Shown one piece after another: positions 9,396 to 21,294 of a DNA stretch of 64,000 nt. The DNA is from Xanthobacteraceae bacterium (GTDB taxonomy: Bacteria; Pseudomonadota; Alphaproteobacteria; Rhizobiales; Xanthobacteraceae). The notes under the pieces are model-generated. The model ran no database searches. It was not told the origin of the DNA and saw only the letters and a program-made list of their open reading frames with translations. Position 1 is the first letter of the stretch. Each line of letters starts with the position of its first letter. The position numbers and the translations under genes are program-made. Location: contig JAQGJU010000030.1 of assembly GCA_028290465.1 (NCBI GenBank), forward strand, positions 40,601 to 104,600, written 5' to 3'.

Positions 9396-9621
9396 GGGAA
9401 AGGGTTCGCTGTTTGTTGCGGAATGGCCGGCCGGCAGGGCGGCGGTGAAATCGGGCCGCATCATAGGGAGGGGGGGCCGAACCCGCAACAAATAGGCCAC
9501 CCCGCGCCGCGCCGCAACTCATCCGGCTGCGGCGGGAGCGCGCGGGGCTTTTGGAGATGCTGGCGCCTTCGGGGCGCCTCTGCTAGCGCTTTTACCGGTA
9601 ATGCTTGAGGGGGAGATGGTC

Positions 9622-10377
9622 ATGGCCGGCGCAATCCGCCGTCCGCTGGTCGCGGGCAATTGGAAGATGAACGGGCTCAAGGCCTCGGCGGCCGAACTGG
9701 CCGCGATGGTGCAGGGCTCCGGCGACCTGACGGCCGTCGATCTCCTGGTGTGCCCGCCGGCCACTTTAGTCGCGGGATTCGCCGAATTGGTCGCCGGCTC
9801 GGCCATCCTGCTAGGCGGCCAGGACTGCCACCCGGACGCGTCCGGCGCCCATACGGGCGACATTTCAGCCGAGATGCTGGCCGATGCCGGCGCCCGCGCG
9901 GTCATCGTCGGTCATTCGGAGCGCCGCACCAACCACCGCGAGACCGACGGACTGGTGCGCGCCAAGGCGCTGGCGGCCCGCCGGGCCGGCCTGATCGCCA
10001 TCGTGTGCGTCGGGGAAACGAGGCAACAACGCGAATCCGGCGCGACGCTCAACGTCGTCGGAGGGCAGCTCGACGGCTCGCTGCCGGACGGCGCCAGCGC
10101 GGCGGACCTGGTGGTGGCCTATGAGCCGGTCTGGGCGATCGGCAGCGGCCTGACGCCGACCGTGGCCGATGTCGCCGAGGTGCACCGGGCGATCCGGGCC
10201 AAGCTGGTCGATCGCTATGATGCGGCCGGGCAGGGCATGCGCATCCTGTATGGCGGCTCGGTGAAGCCCGGCAATGCCAAGGAGCTGATGGCGGTCCCCG
10301 ACGTGGACGGCGCCCTGGTCGGCGGCGCCAGCCTGAAGGCGGCGGATTTCCTCGGCATCGCGGCCGCCTGCCGTTAA
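9622..10377 (+). CDS. tpiA: Triose-phosphate isomerase
   Basis: Interconverts dihydroxyacetone phosphate and glyceraldehyde 3-phosphate. The 251-residue product shows the substrate Asn-Lys in VAGNWKMNG, the electrophile His in VIVGHSERR, the catalytic Glu in [12 protein letters not shown] and the phosphate-binding YGGSVKPGN and GALVGGASL. The ATG at 9622 is preferred because GGGGGAG lies about 6 bases before it; ATGs at 9601 and 9616 are in frame. A GGCGCC hairpin (9562-9578) precedes the gene. secG follows after 111 bases. Confidence 0.97.
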   Translation: MAGAIRRPLVAGNWKMNGLKASAAELAAMVQGSGDLTAVDLLVCPPATLVAGFAELVAGSAILLGGQDCHPDASGAHTGDISAEMLADAGARAVIVGHSERRTNHRETDGLVRAKALAARRAGLIAIVCVGETRQQRESGATLNVVGGQLDGSLPDGASAADLVVAYEPVWAIGSGLTPTVADVAEVHRAIRAKLVDRYDAAGQGMRILYGGSVKPGNAKELMAVPDVDGALVGGASLKAADFLGIAAACR

Positions 10378-10488
10378 TCCGAAAGCTACCGCCTTGCTGG
10401 AAATGCGCCAAGGGATGGTGTAGAGCCAGCGCCAATTCCTATATGTGAGGTTCCGCGCGGCGCGGGTTGTCCCGCCGGCCGCGGCCAG

Positions 10489-10899
10489 ATGGATGTGTTC
10501 ATGCAGACTGTCATCATCGTCATTCACCTCATGCTGGTCACCGGGCTGATCGGCGTCGTGCTGCTGCAGCGCTCGGAGGGCGGTGGCCTCGGCATGGGGT
10601 CTGGCGGCGGCGGTGGCTTCCTATCGAGCCGCGGCACCGGCAATCTGCTCACCCGCGCCACGGCCGTTCTGGCCGGGCTGTTCTTCGTGACCAGCCTCGC
10701 GCTGTCGATTATCGCCGGCCTGGGCCGGCAGCCGACCTCGATCCTGACGCCCGCCGGTTCCCCGCAGGCACCGGGCGCGCCGGGGCCGGCCGGCCAGCCG
10801 GGTCAACCGGGCCGGGGCGTGCTCGATCAACTGCGCGGTCCCGATCAGCCGGCGGCGCCCGCGGCGCCGGCCGGGCCGCAAGTGCCACAGTCGCAGTAA
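10489..10899 (+). CDS. secG: SecG, protein-export translocase subunit
   Basis: Small inner-membrane subunit of the SecYEG channel. The 136-residue product has two transmembrane helices (about 5-25 and 53-75) joined by a Gly-rich cytoplasmic loop with VVLLQRSEGGGLG, the SecG signature. The C-terminal 50 residues are Pro/Ala/Gly/Gln rich and typical of alphaproteobacterial SecG. An alternative ATG is at 10501. The tpiA-secG-pyrG-kdsA-eno order is conserved among Rhizobiales. Confidence 0.94.
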   Translation: MDVFMQTVIIVIHLMLVTGLIGVVLLQRSEGGGLGMGSGGGGGFLSSRGTGNLLTRATAVLAGLFFVTSLALSIIAGLGRQPTSILTPAGSPQAPGAPGPAGQPGQPGRGVLDQLRGPDQPAAPAAPAGPQVPQSQ

Positions 10900-10912
10900 T
10901 TTCGGCATCGGC

Positions 10913-10948
10913 GCACCGCTTGGTGGTTCTCAATCGGCCAAGCGGTGC
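10913..10948 (+). terminator. Stem-loop after secG
   Basis: GCACCGCTTGG (10913-10923) and CCAAGCGGTGC (10938-10948) form a perfect 11-base-pair stem with a 14-base loop. A partial T-rich stretch (ATTTTGTTTC) starts 13 bases later rather than directly after it, so it may be a weak or Rho-assisted terminator, or a processing site. Confidence 0.45.
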
Positions 10949-11090
10949 GATCTCAACAACATTTTGTTTCTTAAGAAGCCGGCCCAGCCGTTTGATCGTG
11001 CATGCCATTTCGTTGTGACGGATTCGCCGATGCGGCTTGCATGGCGGGTCTGATGGATTGGCGCTCGTCGAATCGCTTGCGGCGGCTTAA

Positions 11091-12731
<1,641 letters not shown>

Positions 12732-12809
12732 GCGCACGCCGGCTCGCTCTCTCGACACCGCCCGTCGCGGTGGCGATGATGGGACTCCAAAAAAGAACCG
12801 GAAACGCCC

Positions 12810-13676
12810 ATGCCCCGTGGCCTCGACCACATCGTTCATGCCGTGCGCGACCTCGATGCCGCCGCCGATTTCTATCGCCGGCTCGGCTTCACGGTCGGGG
12901 CGCGCAACCGGCATGCATGGGGCACGCACAATCACGTCGTTCAACTGGCGGCGCATTGCTTTGTCGAACTGCTGACGCTGGCCGAACCGGACAAGCTTGG
13001 GCAGGACGGGATCCCAAAGCATTTCGGCCGGTTCAATCAGGATTTCATCGCCCGCCATGAAGGCCTGTCGATGCTGATCCTGGAAAGCACCGATGCGAAG
13101 GCCGATGCGGCGGCTTTTGCCGCCGCCAGCATCGCGGCCTCCGAGGCGCTGAGCTTTGAGCGGGCCGGCGCGCGGCCGGACGGCACCCCGATCAAAGTCG
13201 GGTTCTCCCTCGCTTTCGCGCGTGATCCGCAGCCAACCGATATCGGCTTTGCGACCTGCCAGCAGCATTTCCCGGAGAATTTCTGGGACGCTAAGTTTCA
13301 GGACCACCGCAACACGGCGGCCGGCATCAAGGGCGCGGTGCTGACCGCCGAGAACCCGTCCGACCACCACATCTTCCTGTCGGCCTTTGTCGGCGAGCGC
13401 GATTTGCAGGCGACCTCGATGGGCCTGACGGTGCCGACGCCGCGCGGCGAAATCCAGGTGATGGACGCGACGGCTTTCCGCGCCCAGTTCGGCGACGCGC
13501 CGCCGGAGACCGGGCAGGGCGCGCGGCTGGCGGCGATCCGCTTCGGCGTCCATGATTTGGCAGCCGCACGATCGGCGCTGGCGCAGGGCGGTATCCCGGC
13601 CGCAGAGCGCAATGGCCGGCTCGTCGTCGGCCCGGATGCCGCCTTCGGTGCCACGCTGGCGTTCGAACAGGCCTGA
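12810..13676 (+). CDS. VOC-family (glyoxalase-like) protein
   Basis: A 288-residue protein with two vicinal-oxygen-chelate modules: an N-terminal one ([20 protein letters not shown] at 5-24, with the metal-ligand type His at 7) and a degenerate C-terminal one ([20 protein letters not shown]). The [12 protein letters not shown] segment resembles the Glyoxalase_3 branch. It lies 79 bases after pyrG and 38 before kdsA, the same position as in related genomes. The substrate is unknown; dioxygenase, lyase or resistance roles are all possible for this fold. Confidence 0.82.
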   Translation: MPRGLDHIVHAVRDLDAAADFYRRLGFTVGARNRHAWGTHNHVVQLAAHCFVELLTLAEPDKLGQDGIPKHFGRFNQDFIARHEGLSMLILESTDAKADAAAFAAASIAASEALSFERAGARPDGTPIKVGFSLAFARDPQPTDIGFATCQQHFPENFWDAKFQDHRNTAAGIKGAVLTAENPSDHHIFLSAFVGERDLQATSMGLTVPTPRGEIQVMDATAFRAQFGDAPPETGQGARLAAIRFGVHDLAAARSALAQGGIPAAERNGRLVVGPDAAFGATLAFEQA

Positions 13677-13713
13677 CATTGACCGGCGCGGCCTCGGCCG
13701 GCATAGGAATCCC

Positions 13714-14568
13714 ATGTCCAAAACCGATCCCGCTCCGCATGCTGTCGTCACCATCGGCCAGGCCGCCGGTCAGGTGCGTTTCGGCAACGACCTGCCGCTG
13801 GCCCTGATCGCCGGGCCGTGCCAGCTCGAAAGCCGCGCCCACGCGCTGGAGACGGCGGCGGCCCTCAAGGAGATCGCCGGCCGGGTCGGCATCGGCCTCG
13901 TCTATAAAACCTCGTTCGACAAGGCCAACCGCACCAGCGCCGGCAGCGCGCGCGGCATTGGCCTCGACGACGCGCTGCCGATCTTGGCCGAGATCCGCGA
14001 AACCCTCGGCCTGCCGGTGCTGACCGACGTGCACGAGGCGGAGCAGTGCGCGCGCGCCGCGCAGGCGGTCGACGTGCTGCAGATCCCGGCCTTCCTGTGC
14101 CGCCAGACCGATCTGCTGGTCGCGGCGGCCCGTACCGGCCGCGTCGTTAACGTCAAGAAGGGCCAGTTCCTGGCGCCATGGGACATGGTCAATGTGGTCG
14201 CCAAATTGACCGGCGCCGGCAATCGCGACGTGCTGGTCACCGAGCGCGGCGCATCGTTCGGCTACAACACGCTGGTGTCCGACATGCGGGCGCTGCCGAT
14301 TCTCGCCCGGACCGGCGCACCGGTGATCTTCGATGCGACTCATTCGGTGCAGCAGCCCGGCGGGCAGGGCACGACGTCCGGCGGCGAGCGTGAGTTCGTG
14401 CCGGTGCTGGCGCGTGCTGCCGTCGCGGTCGGTGTTGCGGGCGTGTTTATCGAAAGCCATCCGGACCCCGACAAGGCGCCGTCCGACGGTCCGAACATGA
14501 TCCCACTCAAGGACATGGAGGCGCTGCTTCGCAATCTGGTGGCGTTCGACCGGTTGGCGAAGAGCTAA
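13714..14568 (+). CDS. kdsA: 3-deoxy-8-phosphooctulonate synthase (KDO-8-P synthase)
   Basis: Condenses phosphoenolpyruvate and arabinose 5-phosphate for the KDO of lipopolysaccharide. The 284-residue TIM-barrel protein shows IAGPCQLES (32-40), [38 protein letters not shown] and [12 protein letters not shown]. The ATG at 13714 has AGGA 6 bases upstream; an open frame extends further but has no family content. Confidence 0.97.
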   Translation: MSKTDPAPHAVVTIGQAAGQVRFGNDLPLALIAGPCQLESRAHALETAAALKEIAGRVGIGLVYKTSFDKANRTSAGSARGIGLDDALPILAEIRETLGLPVLTDVHEAEQCARAAQAVDVLQIPAFLCRQTDLLVAAARTGRVVNVKKGQFLAPWDMVNVVAKLTGAGNRDVLVTERGASFGYNTLVSDMRALPILARTGAPVIFDATHSVQQPGGQGTTSGGEREFVPVLARAAVAVGVAGVFIESHPDPDKAPSDGPNMIPLKDMEALLRNLVAFDRLAKS

Positions 14569-14680
14569 CCCGCTCCACGCGCTGGCCCGCTCCGTTTCAA
14601 ATGAACCGAATCGCCTCTAACCTTCACTAATCGGCGTGCCTGCCACACGGGCGCGCGATTTTAGCGGGGGGATAAACGGT

Positions 14681-15085
14681 ATGGTGCTGCAATCGCTCGC
14701 GGGCTTGCCTGCGTTTCTGGTTTATTTCGCCGTCGGCTCGCTGCTGATCATTGCGTACATCTACGTCTATACGTGGATCACCGCGCACGATGAGTTCGAC
14801 TGCATGCGCCGCAATGTGCCGGGCGCGGCGGTGGCGCTCGGCTTGAGCGTGATCGGATTCGCGCTGCCGGTATCGAGCGCGATGGGCCATGCGGCCAATG
14901 TCCTCGACTGCGTCATTTGGAGCGTGATCGCGCTCGCCGTTCAGGTCCTCGTCTATTATCTCGCGCGCCTTCCGATGCCGAACCTGTCGCAACGTATCTC
15001 GGACGGCGAACTGGCGCCGGCGATCTGGCTCGGCTTGGCGTCGGTGACCGGCGGGATGATCAGCGCCTCCTCGATGAGCCTGTGA
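14681..15085 (+). CDS. DUF350 (YjfL-like) inner-membrane protein
   Basis: A 134-residue protein with four predicted membrane segments (about 8-28, 50-68, 75-98 and 112-130) and the DUF350 pattern, including ISDGELAPAIWLGLASVTGG near the C-terminus. The ATG at 14681 is preceded by a GGGGGGA ribosome site. It is the first gene of a three-gene cassette with the DUF1190-like and glutathionylspermidine-synthase-like genes, as in the E. coli yjfL-yjfM-yjfC cluster. Function is not established. Confidence 0.85.
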   Translation: MVLQSLAGLPAFLVYFAVGSLLIIAYIYVYTWITAHDEFDCMRRNVPGAAVALGLSVIGFALPVSSAMGHAANVLDCVIWSVIALAVQVLVYYLARLPMPNLSQRISDGELAPAIWLGLASVTGGMISASSMSL

Positions 15086-15092
15086 GCATGCG

Positions 15093-15473
15093 ATGAAACG
15101 CTCCGGCCAGATCGGTTTGGTTCTCATGGGGGTGACGACCGCCACGGCGGTCGGCGCCTATATGCTGCCGTCGCGCGGTCAGTGCCAGACAATGCCGGCC
15201 GCCAAGTCTTCAACGGCCACGTCGACGGCCCCACCGGCGGCTGCGACCAGCCAGCCTTGCCGATCGTCGTCCTCATCGTCGGGTGGGCATTACGGGTTCT
15301 GGAATTCCGGCAGCCGGTCCAGCACTGCCAGCCCCAATCCGGCAACGCCCGGCACCAGCGCCGCCTTGGCGCCGTCCTCGCGTTCCAGCGCCCCGGCAAC
15401 CAGTTCCACGACGACCTCGCGTGGCGGCTTCGGCACGACCGGGTCGTCCCACTCTTCTTCTTCGGGTAGCTGA
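15093..15473 (+). CDS. Ser-rich exported protein, YjfM/YgiB (DUF1190)-like
   Basis: A 126-residue protein with an N-terminal hydrophobic segment (IGLVLMGVTTATAVGAYMLP, residues 7-26) that serves as signal or anchor, then a low-complexity region about 40 percent Ser/Thr/Gly with Phe, His and Trp scattered through it, ending GSSHSSSSGS. Sequence alone is too simple to assign. The call rests on its place between DUF350 and glutathionylspermidine-synthase genes, where E. coli has YjfM/YgiB. The start lies 7 bases after the DUF350 stop. Confidence 0.7.
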   Translation: MKRSGQIGLVLMGVTTATAVGAYMLPSRGQCQTMPAAKSSTATSTAPPAAATSQPCRSSSSSSGGHYGFWNSGSRSSTASPNPATPGTSAALAPSSRSSAPATSSTTTSRGGFGTTGSSHSSSSGS

Positions 15474-15481
15474 GCGCCGTT

Positions 15482-16642
15482 ATGCAACGCATCCCCTGCG
15501 AAGAGCGCGCGGACTGGCGCGACCAGGCGGCGGCCACCGGCTTCGTGTTCCACACCATCGATGGCGCGCCCTATTGGGATGAGCGCGCCTATTATGCGTT
15601 CTCGCTGCGCGAAATCGAACAGGACATCGAAGCCCCGACCGCCGAACTCGACGCGATGTGCCGGGAACTGGTGGAGCGCGCCATCGCGGACGAACGCTTG
15701 ATGCGCGCGCTGAAGATTCCCGAGAAATTCTGGAACTACATCGCGGCAAGCTGGAAGCGCGGCGATCCGAGCCTCTATGGCCGGTTCGATCTCAGCTATG
15801 ACGGGCGCGGCCCGGCCAAGCTGCTCGAATACAATGCCGATACGCCGACCGCGGTATTCGAAACCGGCGTGTTCCAATGGCTGTGGCTGGAACAGGCGAC
15901 CGAGCGGCGGATCGCGCCGAAGGACGCCGATCAGTACAATTCGCTGCACGAACGCCTGATCGAGGGCTGGGCCACGGTCGGGCAGGGCCGCCACCTGCAT
16001 CTCTCCGGCATGCTGGACAACGAAGAGGACGGCGGCACGCTGGCCTATCTCGAGGATACCGCCCGCCAGGCCGGTCTGGCGACGACGCGGATCGGGATGC
16101 AGGACATCGGACGGGCACCGAGCGGCCAGTTCGTCGATCTCGATGACAAGCCGATCGAGCTGATGTTCAAGCTGTACCCGTGGGAATGGATGTTCGGCGA
16201 AAAGTTCGGTGCTTACTTGGCCGGCGCGTCGACGAGGTTTCTGGAGCCGCCCTGGAAGGCGATCCTGTCCAACAAGGCGATCCTGCCGGTGCTGTGGGCA
16301 ATGTTCCCGCGCCACCCCAACCTGCTGCCGGCCTATTTCGATGACGACGAGGCGGCCAAGACCCTCGGCTCGTCCTATGTGCGCAAGCCGTTCTATTCGC
16401 GCGAGGGCGCCAACATCTCGATCGTGGTCGGCGGCGAAACCATCGATTCCGACGACGGGCCGTATGGCCGGGAGGGCTTTGTCCGCCAAGCGGTGGCGAC
16501 CCTGCCGCACTACGACGGCAATTACGTCGTGCTGGGTTCCTGGATCGCGGCCGGCCAGCCCTGCGGCCTGTCCATGCGTGAGGACATGAGCCCTATAACG
16601 AAGAACACCTCGCGTTTCGTGCCGCACGCCATTATTGGGTAG
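15482..16642 (+). CDS. Glutathionylspermidine-synthase-family ATP-grasp protein (YgiC/YjfC-like)
   Basis: The 386-residue protein belongs to the C-terminal synthetase domain family of glutathionylspermidine synthase without the amidase domain. Visible segments are RFDLSYDGRGPAKLLEYNADTPT near residue 105 (the family's nucleotide and Mg site with Glu, Asn, Asp), FKLYPWEWMFGEKFG near 230, ILSNKAILPVLWAMFP near 260 and VRKPFYSREGANI near 300. YgiC-type enzymes are thought to ligate peptides rather than spermidine. It follows the DUF1190-like gene by 8 bases and probably modifies something at the envelope. Confidence 0.88.
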   Translation: MQRIPCEERADWRDQAAATGFVFHTIDGAPYWDERAYYAFSLREIEQDIEAPTAELDAMCRELVERAIADERLMRALKIPEKFWNYIAASWKRGDPSLYGRFDLSYDGRGPAKLLEYNADTPTAVFETGVFQWLWLEQATERRIAPKDADQYNSLHERLIEGWATVGQGRHLHLSGMLDNEEDGGTLAYLEDTARQAGLATTRIGMQDIGRAPSGQFVDLDDKPIELMFKLYPWEWMFGEKFGAYLAGASTRFLEPPWKAILSNKAILPVLWAMFPRHPNLLPAYFDDDEAAKTLGSSYVRKPFYSREGANISIVVGGETIDSDDGPYGREGFVRQAVATLPHYDGNYVVLGSWIAAGQPCGLSMREDMSPITKNTSRFVPHAIIG

Positions 16643-16696
16643 GTGCCCGACCACGACCCTTTCGGCCCTCATCCTGTGGCGAACGCCGAGCAACCC

Positions 16697-17869
16697 ATGA
16701 TCCGACTGCTCAGCGCGATCTTCGTGGTCATCTTCGCCTCGACCATCTTCATTCGCTCGATCGATCCGCTGGTGCCGATCATCGCGACCGACCTCGGGGT
16801 GCTGCCGGGGACCGCCGCGCTGCTCTCGACCGCCTTTGCGCTGCCCTATGCGCTGAGCCAGCCGGCGCTTGGCGCGGCGGCCGACATGTTCGGCAAGATC
16901 AAGCTGATGCTGGGATGCCTGCTGCTGTTGCTGATCACGGCGATTGTGGGCGCCATCGCGCCGAATTTCGAAGTGCTGATGATCTCCCGCGTCATCGGCG
17001 GGATGGCGGCCGGCGGCCTGTTCCCGATCGCGGTCGCACTGGTCGGCGACCTCGTGCCGCTGCGCAGCCGTCAGGTGGCGGTCGGGCGGCTGCTGGCCGC
17101 CGCCATGCTGGGCAACCTGTTCGGCGCCACGGCGTCCGGCGTGATCGGCGATCTGATCGGCTGGCGCAGCGTGTTTCTGGGATTGGCCGGCCTCGGCATT
17201 GTGGCGATGACCGCGGCCCTTGTCGGACTGCGCGGCACCACGGAGCATGCGCCGTCCTCGAATAGCTTCGCGTCGATCATGCCGAACTACCGCACCATCT
17301 TCAGCCACCCGCTCGCCAAGTACTGCTTCGGCGCCGTGCTGGTCGAAGGCATCTGTCTGTTCGGGGTGTTTCCCTATGTGGCGCTGCTGCTGCATGAACT
17401 CGGCGAAACCCGCGCGGCCATTGCCGGGCTGGTGATCGCTGGCTTTGGCGTCGGCGGTATCGGCTATGCGCTGACGGTGAGCTGGCTCGTCGCATTCATC
17501 GGCGAGCGCCGATTGATGGCTGGCGGTGGGGTGTTGATGGCGGCCGCGTTGCTGGTCATCGGATCAGGATCCTCCTGGCCGGTCGGTTTTACCGCGTTCA
17601 TCGCCTTTGGCTTCGCGTTCTACATGCTCCATGGCGTAGTCCAGATCTACGTGACCGAACTGGCGCCGGCCGCGCGCGGCTCCGCAATGGCGCTGCATTC
17701 GTTTTTCTTCTTTATCGGACAGGGCATCGGGCCGCCGCTTTACGGCGTGGGGTTCGCGCATATCGGCAAGCTGCCGACCTTCGTGATCGCGGCCACAGGC
17801 CTATTGGCGACGGGTCTTGTCTGCGCCTGGAAGCTGCGGCGGACGGTGCCGACGGCAGCTACCGAATAG
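16697..17869 (+). CDS. Major facilitator superfamily transporter
   Basis: A 390-residue inner-membrane transporter with 12 hydrophobic helices. The loop between helices 2 and 3 reads LGAAADMFGKIKLM, matching the MFS signature. I chose the ATG at 16697, which puts the first helix close to the N-terminus; a GTG at 16643 directly after the previous stop would add 18 hydrophilic residues. It could be read through from the DUF350 cassette. It looks like an arabinose-efflux (AraJ) type drug/H+ antiporter; the substrate is unknown. It converges on queF with a one-base gap. Confidence 0.87.
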   Translation: MIRLLSAIFVVIFASTIFIRSIDPLVPIIATDLGVLPGTAALLSTAFALPYALSQPALGAAADMFGKIKLMLGCLLLLLITAIVGAIAPNFEVLMISRVIGGMAAGGLFPIAVALVGDLVPLRSRQVAVGRLLAAAMLGNLFGATASGVIGDLIGWRSVFLGLAGLGIVAMTAALVGLRGTTEHAPSSNSFASIMPNYRTIFSHPLAKYCFGAVLVEGICLFGVFPYVALLLHELGETRAAIAGLVIAGFGVGGIGYALTVSWLVAFIGERRLMAGGGVLMAAALLVIGSGSSWPVGFTAFIAFGFAFYMLHGVVQIYVTELAPAARGSAMALHSFFFFIGQGIGPPLYGVGFAHIGKLPTFVIAATGLLATGLVCAWKLRRTVPTAATE

Positions 17870-17870
17870 C

Positions 17871-18359
17871 TCATCCACGCCCGCGATACGGCGCGACGCC
17901 CTGGTCCGGCACCCAGACGCCCTTCGGTATCTTGCCGCCCTGCCAGAACACGTCGATCGGCATGCCGCCGCGTGGATACCAGTAACCGCCGATCCGCAGG
18001 AAGCGCGGCTTGAGCAGGCCGAACAGCCGTTTGCCGATTTCCACCGTGCAGCCCTCATGGAAGGCGCCGTGGTTGCGGAAGCTGGCGAGGTACAATTTGA
18101 GCGACTTCGACTCGACCAGGTACTGGCCCGGCACATAGTCGATCACCAGATGCGCGAAATCCGGCTGGCCGGTGATCGGGCACAGGGTGGTGAATTCCGG
18201 CGCCGTAAAGCGCGCGACATAGAACGTGTCGCGATGCGGGTTCGGCACCCGGTCGAGTTGCGCCTCGTCGGGCGAGGCCGGTAGCCGGGTCGGCTTGCCG
18301 AGCTGCAGGGGTTTCGGCAGCACTTTCGTGAGGTTCTGCTTGAGGTTCTTCTTGGCCAT
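17871..18359 (-). CDS. queF: NADPH-dependent preQ0 reductase
   Basis: QueF reduces the nitrile of 7-cyano-7-deazaguanine to preQ1 in queuosine tRNA modification. The 162-residue product is the short, unimodular form. It shows the catalytic Cys60 in [12 protein letters not shown] with Asp67, the QueF motif [15 protein letters not shown] (83-97) and His101-Glu102. No preQ1 riboswitch is evident in the 147 bases before the start. Confidence 0.96.
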   Translation of the reverse strand: MAKKNLKQNLTKVLPKPLQLGKPTRLPASPDEAQLDRVPNPHRDTFYVARFTAPEFTTLCPITGQPDFAHLVIDYVPGQYLVESKSLKLYLASFRNHGAFHEGCTVEIGKRLFGLLKPRFLRIGGYWYPRGGMPIDVFWQGGKIPKGVWVPDQGVAPYRGRG

Positions 18360-18395
18360 TCATCCATTCCGTCATTGGGCCGGCAGCCCTGGTAA

Positions 18396-19790
<1,395 letters not shown>

Positions 19791-19822
19791 TCCGCTCGCT
19801 TTTGGACGTGTTCCAATGTTCT

Positions 19823-19845
19823 GCAAGGCCGGCTTGCGGCCTTGC
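19823..19845 (+). terminator. Stem-loop after eno
   Basis: GCAAGGCCG (19823-19831) and CGGCCTTGC (19837-19845) form a perfect 9-base-pair stem with a 5-base loop, 33 bases after the eno stop. There is no T run after it, so termination would need Rho or the element may be a repeat. Confidence 0.45.
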
Positions 19846-19910
19846 TTGAAGCGGCAAATCGCGCGACATTCCGCGCCAATTCCCGACTTCCGATATCAAG
19901 GCGACCCGAC

Positions 19911-20717
19911 ATGGATCAGACCATCGGCATTGCTCAATTGGAGCCGCAACACGCGCGCGAGCGGCTGACGCAGTTCGTCGCGGCGTCGGTCGATGCGGCC
20001 CGCACGTCCGATGCCCCGTTTTTCCATCTCGAATTCGATCGCGTCTTCCCCGACGACGTCTACGCTCAGATGCTGGATTTGATGCCGGAGGCGGTCGACT
20101 ACCGGCCGATGCACGGCCGCAGCAAGGGCCACGATCTCGCCGACGGCACCCATACGCGGGTGAAGATCGACCTGTTCCCGGAATACATCCGCAACCTGCC
20201 GCCGAAGAAGAAGGCGCTGTGGAATCTGATCGGCGATGCGCTGTGCTCGGAGCCGGTCAAGCAGGCGTTCGTGCGCAAGCTGGCGCCCGGCCTGTCGAAG
20301 CGGTTCGGCGCCGATTTCGCCAAGGTCGGCATGTATCCGATTCCGATCCTGACCCGTGATATTCCGCGCTACGAAATCACGCCGCACACCGACACGCGCT
20401 GGAAGGGCATCACGGTTCAGTTCTACCTGCCGCGCGATACCAGCACGTCCGATATCGGCACCATCTTTCACGAGAAGCTGCCCGACGGCTCGATGCCCAA
20501 GGTGGCGAAAATGCCGTTCAATCCAAACTCCGGTTACGCGTTCGCGGTGCACAACGACACCTGGCACTCGGCCGACAAGGTGCGGGCCGACGTGACGACC
20601 CGCGATTCGATCCTGCTGACTTATTTCGTCGATGCCGGCGCGCTGAAAATCCTACGGAACCGCGGCAAGCGGATCGGCAACTTCATCCTCAACGAGTACC
20701 GCCACCGCTTCGGCTGA
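19911..20717 (+). CDS. 2OG-Fe(II) oxygenase-like protein
   Basis: A 268-residue protein with the double-stranded beta-helix oxygenase pattern: His159 and Asp161 in ITPHTDTRWKGITVQFYLP, a distal His in YAFAVHNDTWHSAD (214 or 219), and Arg231 in TTRDSILLTYF as a possible 2-oxoglutarate ligand. The N-terminal part resembles proteins found in sugar or polysaccharide contexts. The ATG at 19911 is favoured; an upstream frame to 19842 adds 23 residues of no clear character. The gene stands alone between eno and the ftsB-like gene. The substrate is unknown. Confidence 0.75.
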   Translation: MDQTIGIAQLEPQHARERLTQFVAASVDAARTSDAPFFHLEFDRVFPDDVYAQMLDLMPEAVDYRPMHGRSKGHDLADGTHTRVKIDLFPEYIRNLPPKKKALWNLIGDALCSEPVKQAFVRKLAPGLSKRFGADFAKVGMYPIPILTRDIPRYEITPHTDTRWKGITVQFYLPRDTSTSDIGTIFHEKLPDGSMPKVAKMPFNPNSGYAFAVHNDTWHSADKVRADVTTRDSILLTYFVDAGALKILRNRGKRIGNFILNEYRHRFG

Positions 20718-20754
20718 ACATTCTCTTTCCCGTAAGCGGCGAGTTGCCGCAGCG

Positions 20755-20770
20755 TTAAAGCGGTCTTAAC
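20755..20770. promoter_or_regulatory. CtrA-type binding site before the ftsB-like gene
   Basis: TTAAAGCGGTCTTAAC is an exact TTAA-N7-TTAAC, the consensus for the alphaproteobacterial cell-cycle regulator CtrA. It lies 23 bases before the start codon of a cell-division gene, where CtrA control is plausible. Confidence 0.5.
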
Positions 20771-20792
20771 GGCCGCTCGGCACATTGGCCGG

Positions 20793-21110
20793 ATGGTCAC
20801 CCGCCGCCGACTCAGAGCCATTCTGAACACGCTCGCCCTGTACGTCATGGCGGGCCTGCTGATCGGCTATTTCGGCATCAACGCCTTCTCAGGCCAGCAC
20901 GGGTTGCGGGCCCAGCAGGCGATGGAAACCCAGGCGGCCGAGTTGGCCGAGGAACTGGCCACGGTCAAAGCCGAACGCGCGCGCTGGGACCGCCGGGTGG
21001 CGTTGCTCAAGCCGGACCGGATCGATCCCGACATGTTGGAAGAGCGGGCCCGGATCACGCTCGAATACGGCAATCCCAACGACGTCACGCTGCTGCTCAA
21101 GCCGAACTGA
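20793..21110 (+). CDS. FtsB/DivIC-family septum formation initiator
   Basis: A 105-residue bitopic membrane protein: short basic cytoplasmic N-terminus, one membrane helix (about 14-33), a periplasmic coiled coil (about 38-75, QAMETQAAELAEELATVKAERARWD) and a C-terminal LLKPDRIDPDMLEERARITLEYGNP segment typical of alphaproteobacterial FtsB/DivIC. It would link FtsL and FtsQ in the divisome. The gene lies between eno and the pyruvate dehydrogenase genes, as in relatives, with a CtrA-like site just upstream. Confidence 0.9.
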   Translation: MVTRRRLRAILNTLALYVMAGLLIGYFGINAFSGQHGLRAQQAMETQAAELAEELATVKAERARWDRRVALLKPDRIDPDMLEERARITLEYGNPNDVTLLLKPN

Positions 21111-21294
21111 CCCATCCCGTCGAAGTGGCCTTGATCTATGTGAAATTGCCCCGCGACCTGTTCGTGCGGCGCCACATTGCCATTCCCCGGAGGACGCTTT
21201 CGCCCTGCTGGAATTTCGGCTAAGTGGGTTGGTGTACCGCTGACGCGCCGCGAAACGGCGCGCAAGACGTCGCCCGAGGAGCCCTCCGAGGAAC

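Noticed and set aside
7482..9608. A 708-codon plus-strand open frame opposite ppiD
   Set aside because: The minus-strand frame encodes a clear PpiD protein; the plus-strand translation has no domain.
15290..17395. A 701-codon minus-strand open frame opposite the glutathionylspermidine-synthase-like and MFS genes
   Set aside because: Composition (runs of His, Gln, Arg, Asp) and lack of any recognisable domain point to an antisense artefact.
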